14,890 bases of DNA, from the NCBI GenBank assembly GCA_023412695.1, contig JAEYNG010000354.1:1-14890 (forward strand), in the 5' to 3' direction. Position numbers and translations under genes: made by a program. This DNA is from Planctomycetota bacterium. GTDB taxonomy: Bacteria; Planctomycetota; Phycisphaerae; Phycisphaerales; UBA1924. Shown in pieces: positions 7,628 to 14,623 of the stretch. The notes under the pieces were generated by a model. It did no database searches and was not told where the DNA came from. It saw only the letters and a list, made by a program, of their open reading frames with translations. Every line of letters starts with the position of its first letter. Position 1 is the first letter of the stretch.

Positions 7628-9112
7628 ATGCGGATCCTCATGCTTGGATGGGAGTTTCCGCCGTTCATCGCCGGGGGTCTGGGGACCGCCTGCTACGGCC
7701 TGACGAAGGCGCTCGACCGCCTTGGGCACGAGGTAATCTTCGTCCTGCCCAAGCCCGTCGATCGATCGCTGGCATCGCACATCCGCCTGCTCAGCCCCGA
7801 GGCCATTCGCGCGCTCCCGCCCGATGCGCCCGCACCGGTGGCCCGGCCCGCGGTCGCGGGCTCTACCAACGGCGCCGCGTCCGGCATTGCCGCCGCGGGT
7901 CGCCTCGTCGGAGCTGATTCCTACACCATGTCGGGCTTCGCGCACACTACGTTCCACGCGCTGCCCGCGGCGTTCTCCAGCCCGTATCCCTCGTTCCACT
8001 CCGAAGCCACCTCAGCCGCCGTCTCCTCGGCCGCCGCGCCGGGCACGCCCGCCGTCGGCCCCGACGGGCTCCCCGTCCTCGGACCCGACGGTGCGCCGCT
8101 TGTGTGGCCCGAGGGCGTCGACCCGCAAGTCGTCCACGGCGCGGCGAGCGCTGTCGGCGGCGCGGGGCAGGGCTACGAGGGGGACATGGTCGACAACGCC
8201 GAGCGCTATGCGCGCCTCGTCGTCGCGCTCGGCCGGCACGAGCGTTTCGATGTCATCCACGCTCACGACTGGATGACCTTCCCCGCCGGCCTCTCCATCG
8301 CCCGTGTCAGCGGCAAGTCCCTCGTCGTCCACGTCCATTCGACAGAGTTCGACCGCGCCGGAGACCATCCGAACCAGCGCGTCTACGACATCGAACGCCG
8401 CGGCATGCACGGGGCGATGCGCGTCATCGCCGTCAGCGAGCTCACCAAGAGCATCTGTGTCCGGCGCTTCGGCGTCGATTCAGCAAAGGTCGCCGTCGTC
8501 TACAACGGCGTCGAGAACGACTCCGCCGCCAACAAGGGCGCCGAACGCATCGAGGCCCGCGACAAGATCGTGCTCTTCCTCGGCCGCATCACCATGCAAA
8601 AGGGGCCGGAGTACTTCGTCCGCGCGGCCAAGCGCGTGCTGGAGAAAGTCCCCAACACCAAGTTCATCATGGCCGGCAGCGGGAACATGTACACCCGCTC
8701 CATCGAGGAGGCCGCCGCCCTCGGCATCGGCCACCGTTTCTCGTTTACCGGCTTCCTCCGCGGCAAGCAGGTCGACGACGTCTTCCGCATGGCCGACTGC
8801 TATGTCATGCCCAGCGTCTCCGAGCCCTTCGGCATCGCCCCGCTCGAGGCCATGCGCAACGACACACCGGTGATCATCAGCAAGCAGTCCGGCGTCTCGG
8901 AGGTCCTCACCCACGCGCTCAAGGTCGACTTCTGGGACATCGACGACATGGCCAACAAGATCGTCGCCGTCCTCCGCCACCCCCCGCTGAGCCAGACCCT
9001 CCGCGAGCACGGATCCTTCGAGCTCCGCAAGCTCACCTGGGACGGCGCGGCGGCCAAGTGCATACAGGCCTACGGCGCGGCCATCGGCGGGCTTGCGACG
9101 ACCACGCGGTAG
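7628..9112 (+). CDS. GT4-type glycosyltransferase, glycogen-synthase-like
   Basis: This 494-residue enzyme has the GT-B fold of families GT4/GT5 and should transfer a sugar from a nucleotide-activated donor in the cytoplasm. The N-terminal acceptor domain opens with MRILMLGWEFPPFIAGGLG, the glycine-rich start seen in glycogen/starch-synthase-like enzymes. HAHDWM lies at 211-216. The donor-binding half has FLGRITMQKG (K325) and the E-x7-E motif EPFGIAPLE (399-407). Between about residues 55 and 190 there is an Ala/Pro/Ser-rich insertion, including a tandem eight-residue repeat GPDGLPVL/GPDGAPLV (144-159), which ordinary relatives lack. GAGGAAGA at 7613-7620, seven bases ahead, is a good ribosome-binding site lying inside the upstream gene, indicating translational linkage. 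Substrate cannot be read from the sequence; storage glucan or cell-surface polysaccharide are both possible. Confidence 0.88.
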   Translation: MRILMLGWEFPPFIAGGLGTACYGLTKALDRLGHEVIFVLPKPVDRSLASHIRLLSPEAIRALPPDAPAPVARPAVAGSTNGAASGIAAAGRLVGADSYTMSGFAHTTFHALPAAFSSPYPSFHSEATSAAVSSAAAPGTPAVGPDGLPVLGPDGAPLVWPEGVDPQVVHGAASAVGGAGQGYEGDMVDNAERYARLVVALGRHERFDVIHAHDWMTFPAGLSIARVSGKSLVVHVHSTEFDRAGDHPNQRVYDIERRGMHGAMRVIAVSELTKSICVRRFGVDSAKVAVVYNGVENDSAANKGAERIEARDKIVLFLGRITMQKGPEYFVRAAKRVLEKVPNTKFIMAGSGNMYTRSIEEAAALGIGHRFSFTGFLRGKQVDDVFRMADCYVMPSVSEPFGIAPLEAMRNDTPVIISKQSGVSEVLTHALKVDFWDIDDMANKIVAVLRHPPLSQTLREHGSFELRKLTWDGAAAKCIQAYGAAIGGLATTTR

Positions 9113-9175
9113 TCGCCGGGCATCACGATCTGAATTCACTGTCCATCCGCCGGTGGTGCCCGCCCCGCGGCGTGC

Positions 9176-9181
9176 GACAAT
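9176..9181 (+). promoter_or_regulatory. -10-like hexamer GACAAT, six bases before ada ATG
   Basis: GACAAT ends at 9181 and is followed by exactly six bases and then the ada ATG at 9188. No Shine-Dalgarno sequence is present. If it is the -10 element, transcription would start at or next to the ATG, giving a leaderless mRNA. No convincing -35 box is visible. The same spacing recurs upstream of 11371 and 12590. Confidence 0.35.
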
Positions 9182-9187
9182 ACCGAC

Positions 9188-10354
9188 ATGATCGCGCCCC
9201 CAGCCGCACGCCCCACCGCAGACGAGATGTTCGCCGCACTCGTCAACCGCGACACCTCCTTCGACGGCGTCTTCGTCGCGGCGATCCGCACCACCGGCAT
9301 CTTCTGCCGCCCCGGCTGCGGTGCCCGCAAGCCCCTCCGCCAGAACGTCGAGTTCTTCTCTTCCCCTCGCGAAGCCCTGCACGCCGGCTACCGCGCGTGC
9401 AAGCGCTGCAACCCCAAGGACGCCCCCGGCACCGCCACCCGCCCCGACTGGGTCGCCCGCCTCATCGACACGATCGAGCAGCGGCGCGACCGGCGCATCC
9501 CCGCATCCGAGCTCCGCGCCCTCGGCATCGCGCCCGAGCGCGCCGCCCGCTGGTTCAAGGCCAACTACGGCATGACGTTTCAGGCCTACTGCCGCGCCCG
9601 CCGGATAGGAGAAGCCATGAGACTTATCCGCGACGGGACACCGGTCGGCCGCGCCGCCGCGACAACCGGCTATGTATCCGAGAGCGGCTTCCGCGAGGCG
9701 TTCGAGCAGGTCTTCGGCGCCGCGCCGACCTCCGCCCGCAAGCCTTCCGACGCGGACACGCCCGTCCGCGAACTCGTCGCCTGTTGGATCGAGACCCCGC
9801 TGGGCCCGATGCTCGCCGCCGCGAGCGATACCGGCGTCTCGCTTCTGGAGTTCGTCGACCGCCGCGCCCTCGCCACCCAGATCGCCACGCTCCGCAAGCG
9901 CGTCGCGGGCATCGTCCGCCCCGGCTCAAACCGGCACTCGGATCAACTCCAGCGCGAGCTCGCCTCCTATTTCGCCGGCACTTCTTCGCGCTTCACAACG
10001 CCGCTCGAAGCGCCCGGAACCGAGTTCCAGGGCCGGGTCTGGGACGCACTCCGCGCCATCCCCAGCGGCCAGACCCGCTCCTACCTCGACATCGCCCGGC
10101 AGATCGGCCGCCCCACTGCCACCCGCGCCGTCGCCCGCGCCAACGGCGACAACCGCCTCGCCATCCTTATCCCCTGCCACCGCGTCATCGGCTCCGACGG
10201 AACCATGACCGGCTACGGCGGCGGCATCTGGCGCAAAGAGTGGCTGCTCGAGCACGAGCGCACAATGGCCGGCAAGGGTGGGTCGCACCTCTTCGCGGCC
10301 GCGACTTCGCCGCAATCCGCCGACGCGTTCAAATCACGCCCATCTTCGACATAA
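9188..10354 (+). CDS. ada: Ada: methylphosphotriester/O6-methylguanine repair protein and transcriptional activator
   Basis: Ada removes alkyl groups from DNA onto its own cysteines and, once methylated, activates the adaptive response. All three parts are present in 388 residues. The N-terminal zinc domain has cysteines at 40, 44, 71 and 74, the same spacing as C38, C42, C69 and C72 of E. coli Ada. C40 is therefore the predicted methyl acceptor from phosphotriesters. An AraC-type helix-turn-helix region spans about 85-180, including YGMTFQAYCRARR and GYVSESGFREAFEQVFG. The methyltransferase domain covers about 195-365, with PCHRV and the acceptor cysteine at 330. The C-terminus extends some 20 residues past the domain and overlaps the opposing gene by 26 bases. 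It starts 75 bases after the glycosyltransferase with no ribosome-binding site, so it may have its own leaderless promoter. Autoregulation by methylated Ada is known for E. coli but not shown here. Confidence 0.95.
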   Translation: MIAPPAARPTADEMFAALVNRDTSFDGVFVAAIRTTGIFCRPGCGARKPLRQNVEFFSSPREALHAGYRACKRCNPKDAPGTATRPDWVARLIDTIEQRRDRRIPASELRALGIAPERAARWFKANYGMTFQAYCRARRIGEAMRLIRDGTPVGRAAATTGYVSESGFREAFEQVFGAAPTSARKPSDADTPVRELVACWIETPLGPMLAAASDTGVSLLEFVDRRALATQIATLRKRVAGIVRPGSNRHSDQLQRELASYFAGTSSRFTTPLEAPGTEFQGRVWDALRAIPSGQTRSYLDIARQIGRPTATRAVARANGDNRLAILIPCHRVIGSDGTMTGYGGGIWRKEWLLEHERTMAGKGGSHLFAAATSPQSADAFKSRPSST

Positions 10355-11288
10355 TCACCAGCACCGCCACCGCCTTCACAATGAACGTCAGCAAGCCGAC
10401 GATCACCGCGTCCTCGAGGTCCATGTCGAGGAAGTGCTGCAACAGCCCGATGTAAATGAATCCAACCACGCCGTTCTCCGCCCACCACGGCAGCGGCACG
10501 AACGCGAACAACCCGTACCCAACATCCGTGACCGCATAGATCCCTGCCAGCCGCAGTGCGATCAGGTGGATCGGCGCGTCGAACCCGATCCACACCAGGC
10601 AACATGTCCAATACACGATCACGCCGATCGGGACGGAAACACCGAGGTACACGAGATAGCCCATCGCCCCGACCGCCGGGTTCCCGCCCATGTGCGAGAC
10701 ATACGCGGCATACGTGATCGTCGAGATAAGCGCGCCGATGATGAACATCAACGCGGGTTGCAAATACGCGTCCCGTGCAACCTTGGCCGAATCCTCCCGA
10801 TCCCGCTCCCGCCGCGACGGCACAGCGTTCATCGTCCCGCACTCGGGGCACTTGGCTGTCTTCAGTCCGCGCAGGTCATACCCGCACTTCTTGCACTGGA
10901 TCCGCTTGCCCCGAGGCAAATCCTCCGACTTCGGCGCGTCATCCGGCGTCAGCACACGACCGAGCTGCTTGCTGAAACCGCACCCCACGCACACGACCGC
11001 CTGCTCGCTCACCGGGCGGCCGCAGTTGCCGCATGGCGAAGTCTTTGGACTGCTTGGTTCGGGCGCGAGGTCAAAGACATCGAACCCTTCCGGCTCCGGC
11101 GTGGTCGGTTCAGGCGCGTGTAACGACGGCGTCGCCGCCGCCTGCGCCGGCCGCGCGGCCTTCAACTGGTTCACGCACGGCTGGCACGTGTACCGCCCAT
11201 GCTGATCCTTCACCCGCGGCTTGCCCGCGCAATCCGTCCCACAGCGAACACACACTTTGGCCGGTGCCGGCAATGGCGAAGTGGACAT
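10329..11288 (-). CDS. Multi-zinc-ribbon membrane protein
   Basis: No function is known. The 319-residue protein has three cysteine clusters on its N-terminal soluble part: C13/C16 with C35/C38, C86/C89 with C100/C103, and C132/C135 with C147/C150. The last is the CxxCGYDLRGL...CPECGT zinc ribbon common in planctomycete proteins. Clusters are joined by Pro/Ala-rich linkers. About four to five hydrophobic segments follow: ~180-198, ~207-235, ~242-265, ~272-287 and ~293-315. The likely arrangement is cytoplasmic zinc ribbons on an inner-membrane C-terminal domain. A GTG at 11291 directly precedes the ATG at 11288; GGGAGG six bases from the ATG favours the ATG. It is the only minus-strand gene here. 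Its 3' end overlaps ada, and its 5' end faces a divergent pair that includes another zinc-ribbon membrane protein. Confidence 0.85.
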   Translation of the reverse strand: MSTSPLPAPAKVCVRCGTDCAGKPRVKDQHGRYTCQPCVNQLKAARPAQAAATPSLHAPEPTTPEPEGFDVFDLAPEPSSPKTSPCGNCGRPVSEQAVVCVGCGFSKQLGRVLTPDDAPKSEDLPRGKRIQCKKCGYDLRGLKTAKCPECGTMNAVPSRRERDREDSAKVARDAYLQPALMFIIGALISTITYAAYVSHMGGNPAVGAMGYLVYLGVSVPIGVIVYWTCCLVWIGFDAPIHLIALRLAGIYAVTDVGYGLFAFVPLPWWAENGVVGFIYIGLLQHFLDMDLEDAVIVGLLTFIVKAVAVLVIMSKMGVI

Positions 11289-11294
11289 CACTTA

Positions 11295-11300
11295 CCTCCC
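11295..11300 (-). promoter_or_regulatory. Strong ribosome-binding site GGGAGG for minus-strand gene
   Basis: On the minus strand GGGAGG is followed by TAAGTG and then ATG. The six-base spacing to the ATG at 11288, against three to the GTG at 11291, decides the start of the zinc-ribbon membrane protein. Confidence 0.7.
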
Positions 11301-11358
11301 AGAGATCTCGAATGACCCTTGCCGCGAAGAATACCACATTCGGCAACGGGACTTCCTG

Positions 11359-11364
11359 TACCAT
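11359..11364 (+). promoter_or_regulatory. -10-like hexamer TACCAT, six bases before an ATG
   Basis: TACCAT ends at 11364, and six bases later comes the ATG at 11371. No Shine-Dalgarno sequence lies in front of that gene. It sits in the 82-base divergent gap that must also hold the promoter of the minus-strand gene. A -35 box is not evident. The geometry matches that upstream of 9188 and 12590. Confidence 0.35.
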
Positions 11365-11370
11365 CTCGAC

Positions 11371-11643
11371 ATGGCCAGCCAGAAGCTCGCGGCACGCCGC
11401 GTTGTACCTATCGTCTTCGGAATCATGGCGGTCGCGATGACATCCTTGCTGCTCTATGCATGCAACGGTGGCGGCCGAGATCGACTCGTCGAGGTCTTCG
11501 ACAACGGACCCGTCGGCGGTCCTCGGGGACCCAGCGAGGGGTACATCTGGGTTCGGGAGAACGACCTGCCACCGCCCGGCAAAGCCTGGGCACCGGCCGA
11601 TCCCGCCACTCTCACGCCCGAGCAAAAGAAGAGGATCCGATGA
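11371..11643 (+). CDS. Small membrane-anchored or lipoprotein-like hypothetical protein
   Basis: This 90-residue protein has a basic n-region (K5, R9, R10), a hydrophobic stretch at 12-29 and then L-Y-A-C with the cysteine at 31. That resembles a lipobox, although tyrosine before the alanine is unusual; otherwise it is a single-pass membrane anchor. The remaining 60 residues are Gly/Pro-rich and end in a basic tail (KKRIR). An in-frame start at 11221 exists, but it would cross the divergent promoter region and part of the opposing gene, and the hydrophobic signal begins properly at 11371. The stop overlaps the next ATG (ATGA), so the two are translationally coupled. I recognise no family. Confidence 0.7.
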   Translation: MASQKLAARRVVPIVFGIMAVAMTSLLLYACNGGGRDRLVEVFDNGPVGGPRGPSEGYIWVRENDLPPPGKAWAPADPATLTPEQKKRIR

Positions 11644-12548
11644 ACGAGCCGGGTCTTGTTACCGATCCTGCCCCGGCAACGCGCGTTCCCGCGCCGATGC
11701 CCTGTCTGCGCTGCCGCTACGAAGTCGGCGGGATGGCGGCTGATCAGCGCTGCCCGGAGTGCGGCACCGAGATCGCAACCACGTCCGCTTCGATCGCTGG
11801 CGCTGGATCGACGACGCTTACCCATCTCCGCCGCGGCCTTGGCCGTATCGGCATCGCGATGATCGGCGGGATCCTCTGGCTCGTGCTTGGACAAATGTTC
11901 GTGCTGTACGTCGCCATGAGCGGCATGTGGTTCATGGACATAGGGCCGAGTATCTACGCCCTCATGCACCTGACGGTCGGCGTTATCTCCTGCACATTCA
12001 CGCTGCTCTCGCTCTTCGGCTGGTCTGCCGCGATGCGGGGCGTTGAGCAGGTCTATCCCGCTCGTGCGAAACGTGCGGCCGCGATCCGCGCGCTGTCACG
12101 CATCTACACCGCGATGTACATCGGCAGCGGCATTGGAATAGCTGCTGTCACGACGCTGTCGTTCGAGAGCGACCTCTCCGAGATTTGCATGTCGGCTTTG
12201 GTCGCCGCGACCATGCTGCTGTGGTCTGTGCGTACGGCCCTCGGCTTTGGCCTGCTGAACGAACTGTGCGCCTCTCTCGGCGCTGTCGCGACCAGCCGCT
12301 GCATGCGCATGGCGACCTGGGGAGCGATCGCGCTTCCCGTGATCCTCATCGGACTGACGATCGGCGGCGTATTGCTTGAACTGGGAACGATCGCCGGCAT
12401 GCACCCCGAACTAGTCATGAGCATCATCGCGTTCTCGCTGACCGCCGCCATCATCGTGCTGGGCTCGACGGCGTTCATTCTTCGGGGCAAGCTTCGACTG
12501 TTCTGGCGTGCGGCACGGGCACGTGAGCAAGCGCAGACCGCCGCCTGA
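11640..12548 (+). CDS. Zinc-ribbon multi-pass membrane protein
   Basis: The 302-residue protein opens with a short tail and one zinc ribbon: C22/C25 and C38/C41, in the pattern CLRCRYEVGG...CPECGTEI. That is the same type as the last ribbon of the divergent membrane protein at 10329-11288. About six hydrophobic segments follow, near 70-92, 104-128, 155-172, 183-206, 225-248 and 262-281, and the basic C-terminus (KLRLFWRAARAR) is probably cytoplasmic. The start is set by the ATGA overlap with the preceding gene and by GAGGA four to five bases upstream. Longer in-frame starts back to 11319 would overlap the preceding gene entirely and are unlikely. No transporter or enzyme family is recognisable. 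Such ribbon-plus-membrane proteins are abundant in planctomycetes and uncharacterised. Confidence 0.85.
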   Translation: MNEPGLVTDPAPATRVPAPMPCLRCRYEVGGMAADQRCPECGTEIATTSASIAGAGSTTLTHLRRGLGRIGIAMIGGILWLVLGQMFVLYVAMSGMWFMDIGPSIYALMHLTVGVISCTFTLLSLFGWSAAMRGVEQVYPARAKRAAAIRALSRIYTAMYIGSGIGIAAVTTLSFESDLSEICMSALVAATMLLWSVRTALGFGLLNELCASLGAVATSRCMRMATWGAIALPVILIGLTIGGVLLELGTIAGMHPELVMSIIAFSLTAAIIVLGSTAFILRGKLRLFWRAARAREQAQTAA

Positions 12549-12577
12549 CGGTGCTCCGGTGTCCGGCCGTCCGACCC

Positions 12578-12583
12578 TACCGT
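12578..12583 (+). promoter_or_regulatory. -10-like hexamer TACCGT, six bases before ispD ATG
   Basis: TACCGT lies in the 41-base gap before ispD and is followed by six bases and the ATG at 12590. There is no Shine-Dalgarno sequence. A leaderless start is the simplest reading. An identical TACCGT occurs at 13418-13423, ahead of the ABC permease; there the gene has a short leader with a G-rich ribosome-binding site. Confidence 0.35.
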
Positions 12584-12589
12584 TCCGCC

Positions 12590-13393
12590 ATGGAAATCGC
12601 CGTCATCATCCCCGCCGCGGGCAGCTCCCGCCGCTATCAGGAGGGCCAGGCCCTCGCCTCGCCCCGCAGCAAGCTCGATGAGGACCTCGGCGGCCGCCCC
12701 GTGCTGCACCGCACGGTTGAACTGTTCACCAAGCACGACAGCGTCGCCCATGTCATCGTCGCCGGCCCGGCCGACGACACCGCCTTCGAGCAGTTCAAGA
12801 CCCGCCACGCCGACAAGCTCGGCCTCTTCGGTGTGAAGATCTGCAAAGGCGGCATCACGCACCGCTATGAGAGCGTGCGCAACGCCCTCGCCCTTGTCCC
12901 AGACTCCGCCACGCACATCGCCGTCCACGATGCCGCGCGGCCGTGCGCCTCGCTCGAACTCATCGACCGCGTCTTCGACGGCGCCGCCGCCGGTCACACA
13001 GCTGTCGTCCCCGGCGTCCCCGTCGCCGACACGCTCAAACGCGTAGGCGAGGAAGTCGCGGCCAAGGCCGACGACCCGGTCGCCGCCATCCTCGGCGCCG
13101 ACACCTCCGCCGCCAAGGCGCACGTCGTCACCGAGACCGTCAGCCGCGAAGGGTTGATGAGCATCCAGACTCCGCAGATGTTCGAGGCGGAGCTGTTCCG
13201 CCGCGCCTACGCCCAGAAGAACCTTGAGTCGACCGACGATGCGCAACTCGTCGAGCGGCTCGGCGAGACGGTTGTCGTCGTGCAGGGCGAATCGAGCAAT
13301 ATCAAGATCACCCGCGCCGCCGACCTCGCCATCGCCCGCGCCGTCCTCGGTGTGCGACCGCCCGCCGAGCGCGATGTAATGAAGCGGTTCTGA
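12590..13393 (+). CDS. ispD: 2-C-methyl-D-erythritol 4-phosphate cytidylyltransferase (IspD)
   Basis: IspD joins CTP and MEP to give CDP-methylerythritol in the non-mevalonate isoprenoid pathway, in the cytoplasm. The nucleotide-binding start is IPAAGSSRRY (7-16), with K28 in the position of the catalytic lysine. VHDAAR lies at 112-117 (metal-binding Asp 114, Arg 117), TVSR at 183-186 (cf. Arg157 of E. coli), QTPQMF just after, and NIKITR at 237-242 (cf. Lys213). At 267 residues it exceeds the usual ~230; about 24 extra residues (154-177) lie before TVSR, and the loop between RRY and K28 is also unlike E. coli. An in-frame GTG at 12551 would add 13 residues of non-family sequence, so the ATG is preferred. 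No ispF is adjacent. Confidence 0.93.
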   Translation: MEIAVIIPAAGSSRRYQEGQALASPRSKLDEDLGGRPVLHRTVELFTKHDSVAHVIVAGPADDTAFEQFKTRHADKLGLFGVKICKGGITHRYESVRNALALVPDSATHIAVHDAARPCASLELIDRVFDGAAAGHTAVVPGVPVADTLKRVGEEVAAKADDPVAAILGADTSAAKAHVVTETVSREGLMSIQTPQMFEAELFRRAYAQKNLESTDDAQLVERLGETVVVVQGESSNIKITRAADLAIARAVLGVRPPAERDVMKRF

Positions 13394-13397
13394 CGCG

Positions 13398-13415
13398 CTC
13401 CCGGGGCGCCGGGAG
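13398..13415. terminator. GC-rich hairpin just after ispD
   Basis: CTCCCGG (13398-13404) and CCGGGAG (13409-13415) form a perfect seven-base stem with a four-base GGCG loop, starting four bases after the ispD stop. No T-run follows, so it is at best a non-canonical terminator. Because TACCGT at 13418 follows directly, it could alternatively be an operator for the ABC transporter genes. Confidence 0.35.
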
Positions 13416-13456
13416 ACTACCGTTGCGAGCGCGGCACGGGGAACGGGGCCGCGGCG

Positions 13457-14623
13457 ATGGGGAAAGGCGGGGCCGGAGCACAGCCGTTGGGCGGGATGTA
13501 CAAGATCGCGTTGAAGATGCTCCTGCGGGACCGCGGGAAGTATCTTGCGCTGGTCTGCGGCCTCTCGTTCGCCACGCTGCTCATCGCCCAGCAGGGCTCG
13601 ATCTTCCTCGGCCTCGTCCTCCGTTCGACCGGTGTGCTGCAGAACGTCGGCCAGCCTGACCTTTGGGTGGTCGACCCGAGCACGCGCTACATCCTCGAGA
13701 CCCGCCCGGTGAGCGACCAGTTCGTGGGCCGCGTGCGCAGCGTCCCCGGCGTTGCCTGGGCCGAGCCGATGTTCAGCAACTTCTCGAACGTCGAGTTTCA
13801 GGACGGCACCTTCAAACGCGTGCAGCTCATCGGCATCGACCGCACGACCCTCATCGGCCAGCCGCCCGAGATGGTCGAAGGCTCGCTTCTCGACCTTCGC
13901 GCACCCGACACCGTGCTCGTGGAAGAGTCCTCGCGCGAGAAGCTGAACAACGCAAAGATCGGCGACGTCCTCCGCCTGAACGACAAGCGGGCGGTGATCG
14001 TCGGCTTCTGCCGCGCCCGGCTCGGGTTCGAGTCCAACGCGATCGTCTACACGACGTTCGACAACGCCGTTCGCTTCACGCCGGTCGGGCGCGAGCGCGT
14101 CACGTTCATCTTGGTCGGCGTGAAAGAGGGCTTCGACCGGCTCCAGGTCGCCGCGGACATCAACCGTTTCACGGGCCTTGGCGCGTTCACACCCGAGGAG
14201 ATGGCCCGCCGCACCATCGGCTTCATCCTCTACGAGACCGGCATCGGCATCAACTTCGGCATCACCGTGCTGCTGGGCTTCGTCGTCGGCCTCGCCGTCA
14301 CCGCGGCAATTTTCTACCAGTTCACGCTCGAGAACCTGCGACACTTCGCGGTCCTCAAGGCCATGGGCACACGCAACATCGTGCTCGTCAAGATGGTCCT
14401 GCTGCAGGCCGTGGTCGTCGGGCTCATCGGCTTCGGCATCGGCTGCGGCCCCGCGGGGGTCTTCACCATCCTGGGCCGCAAGCCCGGCGCCGAGCTTTCC
14501 CCGCACTTCCCGTGGCAACTGCTCCTCCTCACGCTTGTCGGCATGATGGTCTGCATCGGTCTCGGCAGCCTGCTGAGCCTGCGACGAGTGATCACCCTCG
14601 AGCCCGCGGTGGTGTTCAAATGA
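13457..14623 (+). CDS. ABC transporter permease, FtsX/MacB (DevC-like) type
   Basis: This is the inner-membrane permease of a type VII (MacB-like) ABC system. It has the typical topology: one N-terminal membrane segment (about 29-54), a large extracytoplasmic MacB_PCD-type domain (about 55-262), and three C-terminal segments (about 265-290, 310-337 and 354-376). It ends LEPAVVFK, resembling the 'P...VF' ending of DevC-like permeases. Such proteins drive extracytoplasmic work or export (lipoproteins, glycolipids, peptides) rather than classical uptake. The 388-residue start has GGGG eight bases upstream; an alternative ATG at 13496 would begin MYKIALKMLLRDRGKYL, closer to family N-termini, giving 375 residues. 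Its stop overlaps the following ATPase start (ATGA). A membrane-fusion (HlyD-like) partner is not inside the window. Substrate unknown. Confidence 0.9.
   Translation: MGKGGAGAQPLGGMYKIALKMLLRDRGKYLALVCGLSFATLLIAQQGSIFLGLVLRSTGVLQNVGQPDLWVVDPSTRYILETRPVSDQFVGRVRSVPGVAWAEPMFSNFSNVEFQDGTFKRVQLIGIDRTTLIGQPPEMVEGSLLDLRAPDTVLVEESSREKLNNAKIGDVLRLNDKRAVIVGFCRARLGFESNAIVYTTFDNAVRFTPVGRERVTFILVGVKEGFDRLQVAADINRFTGLGAFTPEEMARRTIGFILYETGIGINFGITVLLGFVVGLAVTAAIFYQFTLENLRHFAVLKAMGTRNIVLVKMVLLQAVVVGLIGFGIGCGPAGVFTILGRKPGAELSPHFPWQLLLLTLVGMMVCIGLGSLLSLRRVITLEPAVVFK

Noticed and set aside
8104..10455. Open frame of about 783 codons on the plus strand, overlapping glycosyltransferase and ada
   Set aside because: Arg/Pro-rich translation in another frame of two well-supported genes; no start signal or domain.
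11221..11370. N-terminal extension of the 90-residue small protein to 11221
   Set aside because: It would overlap the opposing gene's start and the divergent promoter gap, and puts a hydrophilic stretch before an otherwise clean signal-like segment.
12551..12589. GTG start for ispD at 12551
   Set aside because: The added residues do not match the family; the nucleotide-binding strand starts right at the ATG at 12590.
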